Source: Cupriavidus alkaliphilus
GTDB taxonomy: Bacteria > Pseudomonadota > Gammaproteobacteria > Burkholderiales > Burkholderiaceae
Assembly: GCF_900094595.1 (NCBI RefSeq)
Contig: NZ_FMAD01000001.1
Coordinates: 434,001-498,000, forward strand
Reading direction: 5' to 3'
DNA: 64,000 bases
Below are positions 54,415-63,495 of this stretch, in pieces. How positions within the stretch are numbered: the stretch's first letter is position 1; each line of letters begins with the position of its first letter. The position numbers and the translations under genes were made by a program. Under the pieces are notes generated by a model. That model was given only the letters and a program-made list of their open reading frames with translations. It was not told the DNA's origin and searched no databases.

Positions 54415-55154
54415 GATCCAGACCCGGAATTGCGCACGGATGGCATTGCCGCAGGCAGTCCGGTGTCTCGCTGGTCGAGGTGCTGGTGGCCATGGTGATC
54501 GCGCTGTTCATGCTGGCGGCGCTGATGACGGTGTTCCTCAACCTGCGCGGCACCGTGCGCGACCAGGAGCGGCTGGCCGCGCTGCAGGACAGCGAGCGCC
54601 TGGTGATGACGATGCTGGCCAACACGGTGCAGTCGGCGGGGTATTTCCCCGATCCGCTGAACCAGGTCGCGGCGGATGCGCTGCCGGCGCTGGCGGGCGG
54701 CGCCTTTGGCGATTTCGCCGCGGGGCAGGCCCTCGTCGGGCAGTCCGGCGCGGACGGTACGAGCGATACGCTGACGGCGCGCTTTGTCACCGCCAGCGGC
54801 GACGGCATCATGAACTGCCAGGGTGCGGCCAATGCCTCGGGCGCCAATGTCGCCTACCTCAACACCTTTGCGGTCAATGCCGCCAACGAGCTGACCTGCG
54901 CGGTCAACGGCGGCGCGCCGGTGCCGCTGGCCGGCGGCATCACCGCGCTGCGGGTGCGCTACGGCACCGACACCAGCAACGGCGGCAACGTCGACACCTA
55001 CCTGAGCGCCAGCGCGGTCACCGCCGGCGCCCTGTGGGGCCAGGTGCGCAGCGCCCGCGTGACGCTGACCTTTGCCAATCCCTTTGCCGGTCAGCCCGGC
55101 CAGCCGGCCACGCTCGGCTGGACCCAGACCATCAGCCTGATGAACCGCCCATGA
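54411..55154 (+). CDS. pilW: PilW minor pilin
   Basis: A 247-residue prepilin with site SG|VSLVEVL (Glu5) and helix VAMVIALFMLAALMTVF. It then has the PilW-type segment VRDQERLAALQDSERLV and TVQSAGYFPD. The ATG at 54411 overlaps the pilV stop; an alternative frame open from 53811 is a shadow. It overlaps pilX by 4 bp. The domain contains MNCQGA and LTCAVN Cys residues. Confidence 0.9.
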   Translation: MRSRPGIAHGWHCRRQSGVSLVEVLVAMVIALFMLAALMTVFLNLRGTVRDQERLAALQDSERLVMTMLANTVQSAGYFPDPLNQVAADALPALAGGAFGDFAAGQALVGQSGADGTSDTLTARFVTASGDGIMNCQGAANASGANVAYLNTFAVNAANELTCAVNGGAPVPLAGGITALRVRYGTDTSNGGNVDTYLSASAVTAGALWGQVRSARVTLTFANPFAGQPGQPATLGWTQTISLMNRP

Positions 55155-55738
55155 CACGCGCCCAGCCAGCCCGTTTCCGCGCCGGTGCCGCGCCGCGCGG
55201 CTATGTCCTGATCATCGGCCTGCTGTTCCTGCTGATCCTGTCGCTGCTGTCGGTGACGATGTTCCGCGGCTTCGGCCTGCAGGAAAAGATCGCCGGCAAC
55301 ACCCGCGAGAAGCAGCGCGCGTTCGAGGCCGCGCAGGGCGCGTTGCAGTACGGGGAATGGTGGCTGGGGCGGGGCAATGGCTCTGCCGGCGCCGCCTGCA
55401 ACACCGTGATCGACGCCAACGACCCGGCCAACCTGCAGGTCTGCGCCAACGCGCTGGCAGACCCGGCCAGCCTGCCGTGGACGCCGGCGCGGGCCGACTA
55501 CCTGCCGCCGTCGATGCGCCTTGCGGCGGCCGGCAGCCCCGGCGGCCTGAACGGCACCGACATCAACTACGCGCGCGCGCCCAGCCTCTACATCCACTAT
55601 CTGGGCCTGTCGCCGGATGGCCTGTCGATGCTGTTCCGCGTAACCGGCGCCGGCTACGGCGGCAGCGACGGCACCGCCGCGGTGGTGCAGAGCACCTACC
55701 AGCTTGGCGCGGGGACCAAGGACCTCGGGAAAGAGTGA
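55151..55738 (+). CDS. pilX: PilX minor pilin
   Basis: A 195-residue PilX protein. The PilX_N segment GYVLIIGLLFLLILSLLSVT precedes RGFGLQEKIAGNTREKQRA and FEAAQGALQYGEWW, the canonical conserved part. The ATG is at 55151, overlapping pilW (ATGA); its stop shares one base with the pilY1 ATG. PilX links the minor pilin complex to PilY1. Confidence 0.92.
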   Translation: MTRAQPARFRAGAAPRGYVLIIGLLFLLILSLLSVTMFRGFGLQEKIAGNTREKQRAFEAAQGALQYGEWWLGRGNGSAGAACNTVIDANDPANLQVCANALADPASLPWTPARADYLPPSMRLAAAGSPGGLNGTDINYARAPSLYIHYLGLSPDGLSMLFRVTGAGYGGSDGTAAVVQSTYQLGAGTKDLGKE

Positions 55739-58700
55739 TGAGCCAACCTCCACGCCTCGCCGGCATTGCCGCCGCCGCAAGTGCCGTCGTCAACGCGCTG
55801 CTGGCGGGCCCGGCGCATGCGCTGGTGATCCAGGACAACCTCAACGGGGCTTCGTCCTCTTACGACTGGGTGGCGCTGAATGGCGCGTGCCTGACCGCAG
55901 GCAACGGCACCGGCTCGATTCCGGGCTGCGCCACGTCCAGCTTCACCTACTACCGGGACCGCAACTCGAAGCTGGTCGGGGGCGCCGGCGGCAGCGTGCC
56001 GGACGCACCAGGCTACGGCGCGCTGCGGCTGACCAACGGCGACACGGCCGAGGGCGCGAACGGCGACAACCAGACCGGCGCGGTGGTGTCCCGGTTCACC
56101 TTCGGCATGCAGGAAGGGCTGCAGGTTACGTTCTCCACCGTCACCTACGGCGGCGACAACCTGCGCGGCACCGGCGCCGACGGCATCAGCTTCTACCTGG
56201 CGGACGGCAGCAAGAGCCCGACCGTGGGCGGGCTGGGCGGCAGCCTAGGCTACAGCTGCTCCAACGTCAATGGCGCGTACGACGGCGTGGCCGGGGGCTA
56301 TATCGGCATCGGCATCGACGAGTTCGGCAACTTCTCCAACAAGGCCGACAACACCGACTCGGGCCCTGCGTTCCAGGCCAACCGCATCAGCGTGCGCGGC
56401 TCGGGCGACACCAACTGGGCCGGCCTGCGCGCCGCCTATCCGGCCTATTACCCCGACAGCCTGAGCGCCGGCAAGCGCGCGCTGGCCGTGCAGAACACCT
56501 GCGCGCGCGGCTATGTGCAGGACTGGAGCAGCGGCAAGGACGGCGGCGACGTCAGGGGACGGCGGCTGGCCTACAACTACCGCATGCTCGGCATCAGCGA
56601 CCTGCCCGACAGGATCGCCAACCAGCAGGCAGTGTCGAGGCCGACGCGCGCCAGGGGCATCCCCATCGTCTACTCGCTCAAGCTGACGCAGAACGGGCTG
56701 CTGAGCATGTCCTACAGCTACAACGGCGGCGCGGCCACGCCGGTGATCACCGACCAGGACATCACGCAGGCCAACGGGCCGGTGCCGGCGTCGCTGCGCT
56801 TCGGCTTCGCGGCCGGCACCGGCAGCGGCAGCAACGTGCACGAGATCACCTGCTTCAAGGCCGAGCCGGTGGGCCAGTCCAGCAGTTCGGCCGGCACCAA
56901 CGTGCAGCAGTCGGCGCGGGTCGAGGCGGGCTCGCAGGTGTACCTGGCCTACTACCATCCGACCAACTGGTGGGGCGAGCTGAGCGCGCAGAACCTGCTC
57001 TACGATCCCGCCACCGATTCGGTGTCGATTGCCACGGTGGCCAACTGGAATGCCCACTGCACGCTGACCGGCGGCCACTGCGCGGCGACCGGCACCTCGG
57101 TGGTGGCGCAGGCGCCGGACAGCCGCAAGATCCTGACCTGGAGCGGCAGCACCGGCATCCCGCTGCGCTGGGACGCCAACCTGCCCGCCGCGCAGAAGGC
57201 GAAGCTGACCGCGGGCGATGCCGCGCCGAGCGGCGACCGCCTCGACTACCTGCGTGGGGACCGCAGCAAGGAACTGAGCGCAGCCGGTGCCGGGCTGTTC
57301 CGCAAGCGCACCGGCTTGCTGGGCGACATCATCGATTCCAGCCCGGCCTGGGTCGGCGCGCCGTCATCGCCGTACAGCGGGCCGTGGACCGATGCCTTGT
57401 ACAAGCGCGCCAGCCCGCCCGAGCCCGCCGGCAGCTACGATGCCTTCCGGCAAGCGCGCGCGCAGCGGCTGAACGTGGTCTACGTCGGCGCCAACGACGG
57501 ACTGCTGCACGGCTTCCGCTCGGGCTACTACAACGCGGCGGGCGCCTTCGTCGGCAACGACGCCGCCAAGCCCAACGACGGCCGCGAGGTGCTGGCGTAC
57601 ATGCCCGGCGCGGTGCTCGACACCATCCAGTCGACTAATGCGGCGCTCGCCTACAGTTCGCCGCAATACGTGCACAACCTGTTTGTCGATGCCACGCCCG
57701 GCACTGGCGACCTTTACTACGGCGGTGCCTGGCATACCTGGCTGGTGGGCGGCCTTGGGCCCGGGGCGAACCGCGGCGGGCCGCTCGCCAGCAAGAGCGC
57801 GACCGCGACCGGTGGCGCGCTCTACGCGCTCGACGTGACCGATCCGGAGCGCTTCAGCGATACCCCGGCGGCGGCCAGCGCCACGGTGATCGGCGAGTGG
57901 AACAACACGCTGCAGTGCACCGGCGATAGCGCGTGCGGCGACAACCTCGGCAACACCTACGGCACGCCCGTGATCCGCCGCCTGCACAACGGCCAGTGGG
58001 CGGTGCTGTTCGGCAACGGCCTGGGCAGCAAGAGCGGGTCGGCCGGCCTGTTCATCATGCTGGTCGACCCGGTCGACGGCTCGCGCAGCTTCCGCTATCT
58101 CGGCACCGGCTACGGGCCGCAACAGGATCCGGCCGGCGCCAACAGCCGCAACGGCATTGCCTATGTCACGCCGGCCGACCTCGACGGCGACCACATCACC
58201 GACTATGTCTACGCCGGCGACGTGTTCGGCAACCTGTGGCGCTTCGACCTGACCTCGGACAATCCGGACCACTGGCGCGCCGGCAGCCGGCCGCTGATGC
58301 AGACCGGCGGCAAACCGATTTCCACCAGGGTGGCGGTGGGCTCGGTGCCCGGCACCGGAACCGGCGCCGCGGCGATGCCGCGCGTGGTGGTGGCGTTCGG
58401 CACGGGGCGCCGGCTGGAGCAGACGCAGGGCAGCGAAGCGGTGTTCGAGCCGGGCGGGCAGGGCCTGTATGGCGTGTGGGACTGGGACATGGCGGGGTGG
58501 AACGCGGTGGCCGGCGCACAGGCCCGCTATGCGTCGCTGGCCAGCGCCACGCGGCCGCTGGCCAGCGCCAACCTGACACAGCAGTCGATCACCGCCGAAG
58601 GGCGCGCGGCCGGCAGCACGGTGACGGTGCGCACGGTCAGCGCGAACAAGGTGTGCTGGCAGGGCTCGAGCGCCTGCGCCAGCGGCAACAACAAGTACGG

Positions 58701-59112
58701 CTGGCAGCTGCCGCTGCCGTCGGCCACGCGCGAGCAGGTGATCTACAACCCGGTGATCGCGTACGGCATGGTGATCGTCAACACCACCATCCCGCCCGGT
58801 TCGGCGCTGTCGCAGGCGCTGTCGTGCAATGCCGAAGTGCCGTCGGGCTTCACCATGGGCGTGTCGATGGGCTCGGGCGGCGCGGCCGCGCAGTCGTTCT
58901 TCAGCAGCACCAACAGCAGCACCTTCCCGCTGCTGAACAACGGCATCGTCAGCGGCATCGGCCTGAGCGGCACCGGCACGCCCTCGGTGGTGACGGCGAA
59001 GAAGCGGCCTTACCTGGTGCAGCAGACCGTAGGCGGCAGCGGCGCCATCACGCAGATCAACCCCGGCGCCAACGGTGCCGGCGCCCGCCTCAACTGGATA
59101 CGCTTGCGCTGA
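55738..59112 (+). CDS. pilY1: PilY1-type pilus tip adhesin with N-terminal L-type-lectin-like domain
   Basis: A 1124-residue secreted tip protein with a signal peptide (cleavage about residue 30). Residues about 30-380 look like an L-type lectin fold: GADGISFYLADGS, GGYIGIGIDEFGNF (near 186) and RFGFAAGTGSGSNVHEI at its end mirror legume-lectin strands. The C-terminal part is the PilY1 propeller: SSPAWVGAP, NVVYVGANDGLLHGF and the calcium loop DLDGDHITDYVYAGD followed by FGNLWRFDL (residues about 814-838). PilY1 controls pilus extension/retraction and adhesion. It follows pilX with one base overlapped. Confidence 0.92.
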   Translation: MSQPPRLAGIAAAASAVVNALLAGPAHALVIQDNLNGASSSYDWVALNGACLTAGNGTGSIPGCATSSFTYYRDRNSKLVGGAGGSVPDAPGYGALRLTNGDTAEGANGDNQTGAVVSRFTFGMQEGLQVTFSTVTYGGDNLRGTGADGISFYLADGSKSPTVGGLGGSLGYSCSNVNGAYDGVAGGYIGIGIDEFGNFSNKADNTDSGPAFQANRISVRGSGDTNWAGLRAAYPAYYPDSLSAGKRALAVQNTCARGYVQDWSSGKDGGDVRGRRLAYNYRMLGISDLPDRIANQQAVSRPTRARGIPIVYSLKLTQNGLLSMSYSYNGGAATPVITDQDITQANGPVPASLRFGFAAGTGSGSNVHEITCFKAEPVGQSSSSAGTNVQQSARVEAGSQVYLAYYHPTNWWGELSAQNLLYDPATDSVSIATVANWNAHCTLTGGHCAATGTSVVAQAPDSRKILTWSGSTGIPLRWDANLPAAQKAKLTAGDAAPSGDRLDYLRGDRSKELSAAGAGLFRKRTGLLGDIIDSSPAWVGAPSSPYSGPWTDALYKRASPPEPAGSYDAFRQARAQRLNVVYVGANDGLLHGFRSGYYNAAGAFVGNDAAKPNDGREVLAYMPGAVLDTIQSTNAALAYSSPQYVHNLFVDATPGTGDLYYGGAWHTWLVGGLGPGANRGGPLASKSATATGGALYALDVTDPERFSDTPAAASATVIGEWNNTLQCTGDSACGDNLGNTYGTPVIRRLHNGQWAVLFGNGLGSKSGSAGLFIMLVDPVDGSRSFRYLGTGYGPQQDPAGANSRNGIAYVTPADLDGDHITDYVYAGDVFGNLWRFDLTSDNPDHWRAGSRPLMQTGGKPISTRVAVGSVPGTGTGAAAMPRVVVAFGTGRRLEQTQGSEAVFEPGGQGLYGVWDWDMAGWNAVAGAQARYASLASATRPLASANLTQQSITAEGRAAGSTVTVRTVSANKVCWQGSSACASGNNKYGWQLPLPSATREQVIYNPVIAYGMVIVNTTIPPGSALSQALSCNAEVPSGFTMGVSMGSGGAAAQSFFSSTNSSTFPLLNNGIVSGIGLSGTGTPSVVTAKKRPYLVQQTVGGSGAITQINPGANGAGARLNWIRLR

Positions 59113-59117
59113 CGACC

Positions 59118-59576
59118 ATGAACCTGCCTGCCTTCCCGCTGCCGCGGCGTGCCGCCGCCGGCTTCACGCTGATCGAGCTGATGATCACGGTGGCGATCAT
59201 CGCGGTGCTGGCTGCGATCGCCTATCCGTCCTACACGGAGCATGTGCGCAAGTCGCGCCGCACCGACGCCAAGACCGCCTTGCTCGACCTTGCGGCGCGC
59301 CAGGAGCGGTTGTTCAGCACGCAGAACGTGTATGGCGGCACGCCGGCGGCGCTGGGCTACGCCGGCGCGGCGTTTCCCGTGGCGATCCAGTCAGGCGGCC
59401 AGGCGTATTACCAGCTGACGGTGGCAGCGGGCAATCCGGCGACCAGCTATACCGCGACGGCGACGCCGATTGGCGCGCAGCAAGGCGACGACTGCGGCAG
59501 CTACACCATCAACCAACTGGGATTGCAGGGGAACACGGGGATGCGCGCCGGCGTGGCGTCGGCGCAGTGCTGGTAG
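59118..59576 (+). CDS. pilE: PilE-type minor pilin
   Basis: A 152-residue prepilin with site AG|FTLIELM (Glu5) and the helix VAIIAVLAAIAYPSY, followed by YTEHVRKSRRTDAKTALLDLAARQ, the usual PilE C-terminal helix. The C-terminal Cys pair (DDCGSYT and final CW) suits a pilin disulfide loop. It begins 5 bp after the pilY1 stop and is the last gene of the rightward set. It is convergent with nrdR. Confidence 0.9.
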   Translation: MNLPAFPLPRRAAAGFTLIELMITVAIIAVLAAIAYPSYTEHVRKSRRTDAKTALLDLAARQERLFSTQNVYGGTPAALGYAGAAFPVAIQSGGQAYYQLTVAAGNPATSYTATATPIGAQQGDDCGSYTINQLGLQGNTGMRAGVASAQCW

Positions 59577-59591
59577 CGGAAACCGCGGGCG

Positions 59592-60056
59592 TCAGCGCTT
59601 GCCGCTGCCGGCGGTGACTTCCGCCAGCACGTCCGAGAATTCGGACACGTCTTCAAAGCTGCGGTAGACCGAGGCAAAGCGGATATAGGCGATCTTGTCG
59701 AGCTTGCGCAGTTCGCGCATGACCAGCTCGCCGACCTGGCTGCTGGGGATTTCCTTTTCACCCAGCGCCAGCAGCTTTTCTTCGATACGGGTGATGGCTT
59801 CGTCGATGGCTTCGGCCGAGACCGGGCGCTTGCGCAGCGCCAGGCGCATCGAATCCTTCAGCTTGGCGCGGGCGTAGTCCACGCGCGAGCCGTTTTTCTT
59901 GACGATGGCGGGGAAGAACAGCTCGATCCGCTCATAGGTGGTGAAGCGGCGGTCGCAGGCTTCGCAGCGGCGGCGCCGGCGCACGGCATCGCCGTCTTCC
60001 GACATGCGGGTGTCGAGAACCTGGGTATTGGAATGACCGCAAAAGGGGCATTTCAT
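59592..60056 (-). CDS. nrdR: transcriptional regulator NrdR
   Basis: A 154-residue repressor of ribonucleotide reductase genes. The N-terminal zinc ribbon has C3/C6 (MKCPFC) and C31/C34 (CEACDRR), and the ATP-cone domain holds [20 protein letters not shown] and [13 protein letters not shown]. It is typically encoded next to glyA, as here: glyA ends at 60209, upstream and in the same direction, so the two may form a glyA-nrdR operon. The gap is about 150 bp without other genes. Confidence 0.95.
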
Positions 60057-60208
60057 GCCGGACCACCTTTAGTTGAACCCCATCGCCTTGCCGTGTTGTC
60101 GTTCTGCGGCGGCGGGGCGGGTTGGCGAGACCCGCGGCCCGCGCCGGGGGTGGCGCGGACCGCGGAGCTGCCGGCCGCCCATGCGCGCGCGCGGGCGGCC
60201 TGTCAGCG

Positions 60209-61456
60209 TCAGCCGTAGACCGGGAAACGCTTGGTCAGGGCCGATACCTGCTCGCGCACCGCGGCGATGTTGGCGGCGTCGTGCGGGTTGTCCAGCACGT
60301 CGGCGATCAGGTTGCCGACGATGCGGGCTTCTTCTTCCTTGAAGCCGCGCGTGGTCATGGCCGGCGAGCCGACGCGGATGCCGGAGGTGACGAACGGCTT
60401 TTCCGGGTCATTCGGAATCGCGTTCTTGTTCACGGTCAGGTGCGCCTCGCCCAGGATGCGCTCGGCTTCCTTGCCGGTGATGTTCTTGGCACGCAGGTCG
60501 ACCAGCATCACGTGGCTCTCGGTACGGCCCGAGACGATGCGCAGGCCGCGCGCGATCAGGGTCTCGGCCAGCACCGCGGCGTTCTTCACCACCTGCTGCT
60601 GGTATTCCTTGAACTCCGGGGTCAGCGCTTCCTTGAACGCCACCGCCTTGCCGGCGATCACGTGCATCAGCGGGCCGCCCTGGATGCCCGGGAAGATCGA
60701 CGAGTTGATCGCCTTCTCGTGCTCGGCCTTCATCAGGATCACGCCGCCGCGCGGGCCGCGCAGGCTCTTGTGGGTGGTGGTGGTGACGAAGTCGGCGTGC
60801 GGCACCGGGTTCGGGTAGACGCCCGCGGCGATCAGGCCGGCGTAGTGGGCCATGTCGACCATGAAGTAGGCGCCGATCGACTTGGCGACGCGGCCGATGC
60901 GCTCGAAGTCGATGCGCAGCGCGAAGGCCGAGGCGCCGGCGATGATCAGCTTGGGCTTCTTCTCTTGCGCCAGCTTTTCCAGCGCGTCGTAGTCGATGTC
61001 TTCCTGGGCGTTGAGGCCGTAGCTGACCACGTTGAACCACTTGCCGCTCATGTTCAGCGCCATGCCGTGGGTCAGGTGGCCGCCTTCGGCCAGGCTCATG
61101 CCCATGATGGTGTCGCCCGGCTTGAGCACGGCGAAGTACACGCCCTGGTTGGCCTGCGAGCCCGAGTTGGGCTGCACGTTGGCGGCCTCGGCGCCGAACA
61201 GCTGCTTGACGCGGTCAATGGCCAGCTGCTCGACGATGTCGACGTACTCGCAACCGCCGTAGTAGCGCTTGCCGGGATAGCCCTCGGCGTACTTGTTGGT
61301 CAGCTGCGAACCCTGCGCGGCCATCACCGCGGGCGAGGTGTAGTTCTCGGAGGCGATCAGCTCGATGTGGTCTTCCTGGCGCTGGTTTTCCTGCTGGATG
61401 GCGGCGAAGACCTCGGGGTCGATCTGGTCGATCGTAAAACGGCTGCGTTCGAACAT
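60209..61456 (-). CDS. glyA: serine hydroxymethyltransferase
   Basis: A 415-residue PLP enzyme converting serine and tetrahydrofolate to glycine and methylene-THF. It begins [20 protein letters not shown] after the start Met. The cofactor lysine (about residue 229) is in [15 protein letters not shown]; the substrate motifs [13 protein letters not shown] and [16 protein letters not shown] are intact. Its leader carries a candidate ZTP riboswitch, linking one-carbon output to purine status. nrdR follows. Confidence 0.97.
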   Translation of the reverse strand: MFERSRFTIDQIDPEVFAAIQQENQRQEDHIELIASENYTSPAVMAAQGSQLTNKYAEGYPGKRYYGGCEYVDIVEQLAIDRVKQLFGAEAANVQPNSGSQANQGVYFAVLKPGDTIMGMSLAEGGHLTHGMALNMSGKWFNVVSYGLNAQEDIDYDALEKLAQEKKPKLIIAGASAFALRIDFERIGRVAKSIGAYFMVDMAHYAGLIAAGVYPNPVPHADFVTTTTHKSLRGPRGGVILMKAEHEKAINSSIFPGIQGGPLMHVIAGKAVAFKEALTPEFKEYQQQVVKNAAVLAETLIARGLRIVSGRTESHVMLVDLRAKNITGKEAERILGEAHLTVNKNAIPNDPEKPFVTSGIRVGSPAMTTRGFKEEEARIVGNLIADVLDNPHDAANIAAVREQVSALTKRFPVYG

Positions 61457-61582
61457 GGCGAAACTCGTCTGAAAAAAAGGGAATCCGATTCAGGCATCGG
61501 GGGTAGGGCGCGCGGGGAAGGCTAGCGGCGACCGGCACCGGCGGCTTGGCCGTCGGCGCAGGGCGCACCCTGCTTCCCATTC

Positions 61583-61699
61583 GCTGCCCAGGCGAGCGGC
61601 AGGCATGACTCGCGTCAACGCCATGGCGTATGGAAACTTCACGCCAGAGAACTTGCGCTTCCTCGTGGTAGTGCCCACTGACTTCGCCAGTCGCGCAAG
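61583..61699 (-). promoter_or_regulatory. candidate ZTP/ZMP (pfl) riboswitch upstream of glyA
   Basis: On the minus strand a 5' domain begins with CTTGCGC, then GACTGGCGAAG, a hairpin GTGG-GCACTA-CCAC and GAGGAAGC, and closes with GCGCAAG, which pairs with the first seven bases (P1). A 3' domain ends with GCCGCTCGCCTGGGCAGC. ACTGGCG and CGCCTGGGC are the two invariant parts of the pfl motif that bind ZMP/ZTP. The aptamer lies about 125 nt before glyA, a known target of this riboswitch in proteobacteria. A GC hairpin (about 61557-61573) follows, a possible expression platform. Confidence 0.85.
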
Positions 61700-61716
61700 A
61701 TGGAATGGTTGCGCGC

Positions 61717-61746
61717 AGTGTAGCGCGAGGCGGCCGCCCGCCGCAA
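61717..61746 (-). promoter_or_regulatory. candidate glyA promoter
   Basis: On the minus strand TTGCGG, an 18-bp spacer and TACACT. Transcription would start about 10 bp before the P1 stem of the riboswitch, which fits well. Confidence 0.6.
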
Positions 61747-61869
61747 GCCGTGGACCCGCCAGCCAAGCGCTGGCAAGGGCTGGCGCGGCCCTGGCCAGCA
61801 ACTTGCTGTTGCAAAGTCGTCCTGCGGGTTTACACGAAACGGGTATCGCTCTCCGTTACAATCGCGGCC

Positions 61870-62270
<401 letters not shown>

Positions 62271-62274
<4 letters not shown>

Positions 62275-62954
62275 ATCCCGTGACCGTCACGCAAGACATG
62301 TCGATCGTAACGCTGGTGCTCCACGCCAGCGTGCTGGCACAGGCCGTCATGGCGCTGTTGCTCGTCATGTCGCTGTTTTCGTGGACCTATATCTTCCGCA
62401 AGCACCTGGCGGTGCGTTCGGCGCGCACCCAGACCGAAGGCTTCGAGCGCGACTTCTGGGCCGGCGGCGACCTGCAGGCGCTCTATAACAGCGCCGTCAA
62501 CAACCGCCACAACACCGGTGCGCTGGAACGGATCTTCGAATCCGGCATGGGCGAGTTCCTGAAGGCGCGCGAGCGCGGCAACGAGGCCGGCGCGCTGCTC
62601 GACGCCGCCCGCCGCGCCATGCGCGCAGCCTACCAGCGCGAGATGGACGTGCTGGAATCGCATTTGCCGTTCCTGGCCTCGGTCGGTTCGGTGAGCCCGT
62701 ATATCGGCCTGTTCGGCACGGTGTGGGGGATCATGAACGCGTTCCGCGGGCTGTCGAACGTGCAGCAGGCGACGCTTGCGTCGGTGGCGCCCGGCATTGC
62801 CGAAGCACTGGTGGCGACCGCGATCGGCCTGTTCGCGGCGATCCCGGCAGTGATCGCCTACAACCGCTATGCCACCGAAATCGATCGCCTGGCGATCCGG
62901 TTCGAGAGCTTCATGGAAGAGTTCCTGAACATCCTGCAGCGGCAGACCCGCTAA
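62271..62954 (+). CDS. tolQ: Tol-Pal proton channel subunit TolQ
   Basis: A 227-residue ExbB/TolQ-family protein. It has three membrane helices: residues about 14-38 (VLAQAVMALLLVMSLFSW), about 134-155 (FLASVGSVSPYIGLFGTVWG) and about 170-195 (ALVATAIGLFAAIPAVIAYN). TolQ with TolR harvests proton flow to energise TolA and keep the outer membrane constricted at division. ATG overlaps the ybgC stop (ATGA). Confidence 0.95.
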
Positions 62955-63015
62955 CCGTATTCCCTATCAACGGTCCGGGCCGTGAGTCCGGGCCGGCGTT
63001 TCCAGGAGTCCTGCA

Positions 63016-63459
63016 ATGGCAGCCATTCAGCGCCGCGGCGGCTCGCGCCGCCGGGCCAGCGCCGAGATCAACGTCGTGCCGTACATCGACGTCATGCTCG
63101 TGCTGCTGGTCATCTTCATGGTGGCCGCGCCGATCGTCAGCCCCGCCACCGTCGACCTGCCCACCGTGGCCAATGCCACGCCGCAGCAGAAGGCGCCGCC
63201 GATCGTCGTCACCGTGCATGAAGACGGCCAGCTCACCGCGCGCGGCAAGGACACCGCCGGCAATGCCTTCGAGCGCAAGCTCGACAAGCAGGGCCTGCTG
63301 GACTTCGTCCACCAGCGCCAGAACGAGAACCCGGACCAGCCGGTGGTGATCGCCGCCGACCGCGCGGTCAAGTACGAGGCGGTGCTGGACGTGATGTCGA
63401 TCCTGAAAGCCGACGGCGTCAAGCGCGTGGGCCTGATGGTCAAGTCCAAGACCTCCTGA
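63016..63459 (+). CDS. tolR: Tol-Pal proton channel subunit TolR
   Basis: A 147-residue ExbD/TolR-family protein. A short basic head leads into INVVPYIDVMLVLLVIFMVA, the single membrane helix with the proton-carrying Asp. A periplasmic domain follows (ADGVKRVGLMVK near the end). It lies 61 bp after tolQ, preceded by CCAGGAG 6 bp before the ATG. Confidence 0.95.
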   Translation: MAAIQRRGGSRRRASAEINVVPYIDVMLVLLVIFMVAAPIVSPATVDLPTVANATPQQKAPPIVVTVHEDGQLTARGKDTAGNAFERKLDKQGLLDFVHQRQNENPDQPVVIAADRAVKYEAVLDVMSILKADGVKRVGLMVKSKTS

Positions 63460-63495
63460 CGCATTGAAGCGCCTATCCGATTGCCGTTGCGCCTG

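Noticed and set aside
60122..61525. Long open frame antisense to glyA
   Set aside because: glyA is complete with its lysine motif; the opposite frame is His/Gln/Arg-rich without domains.
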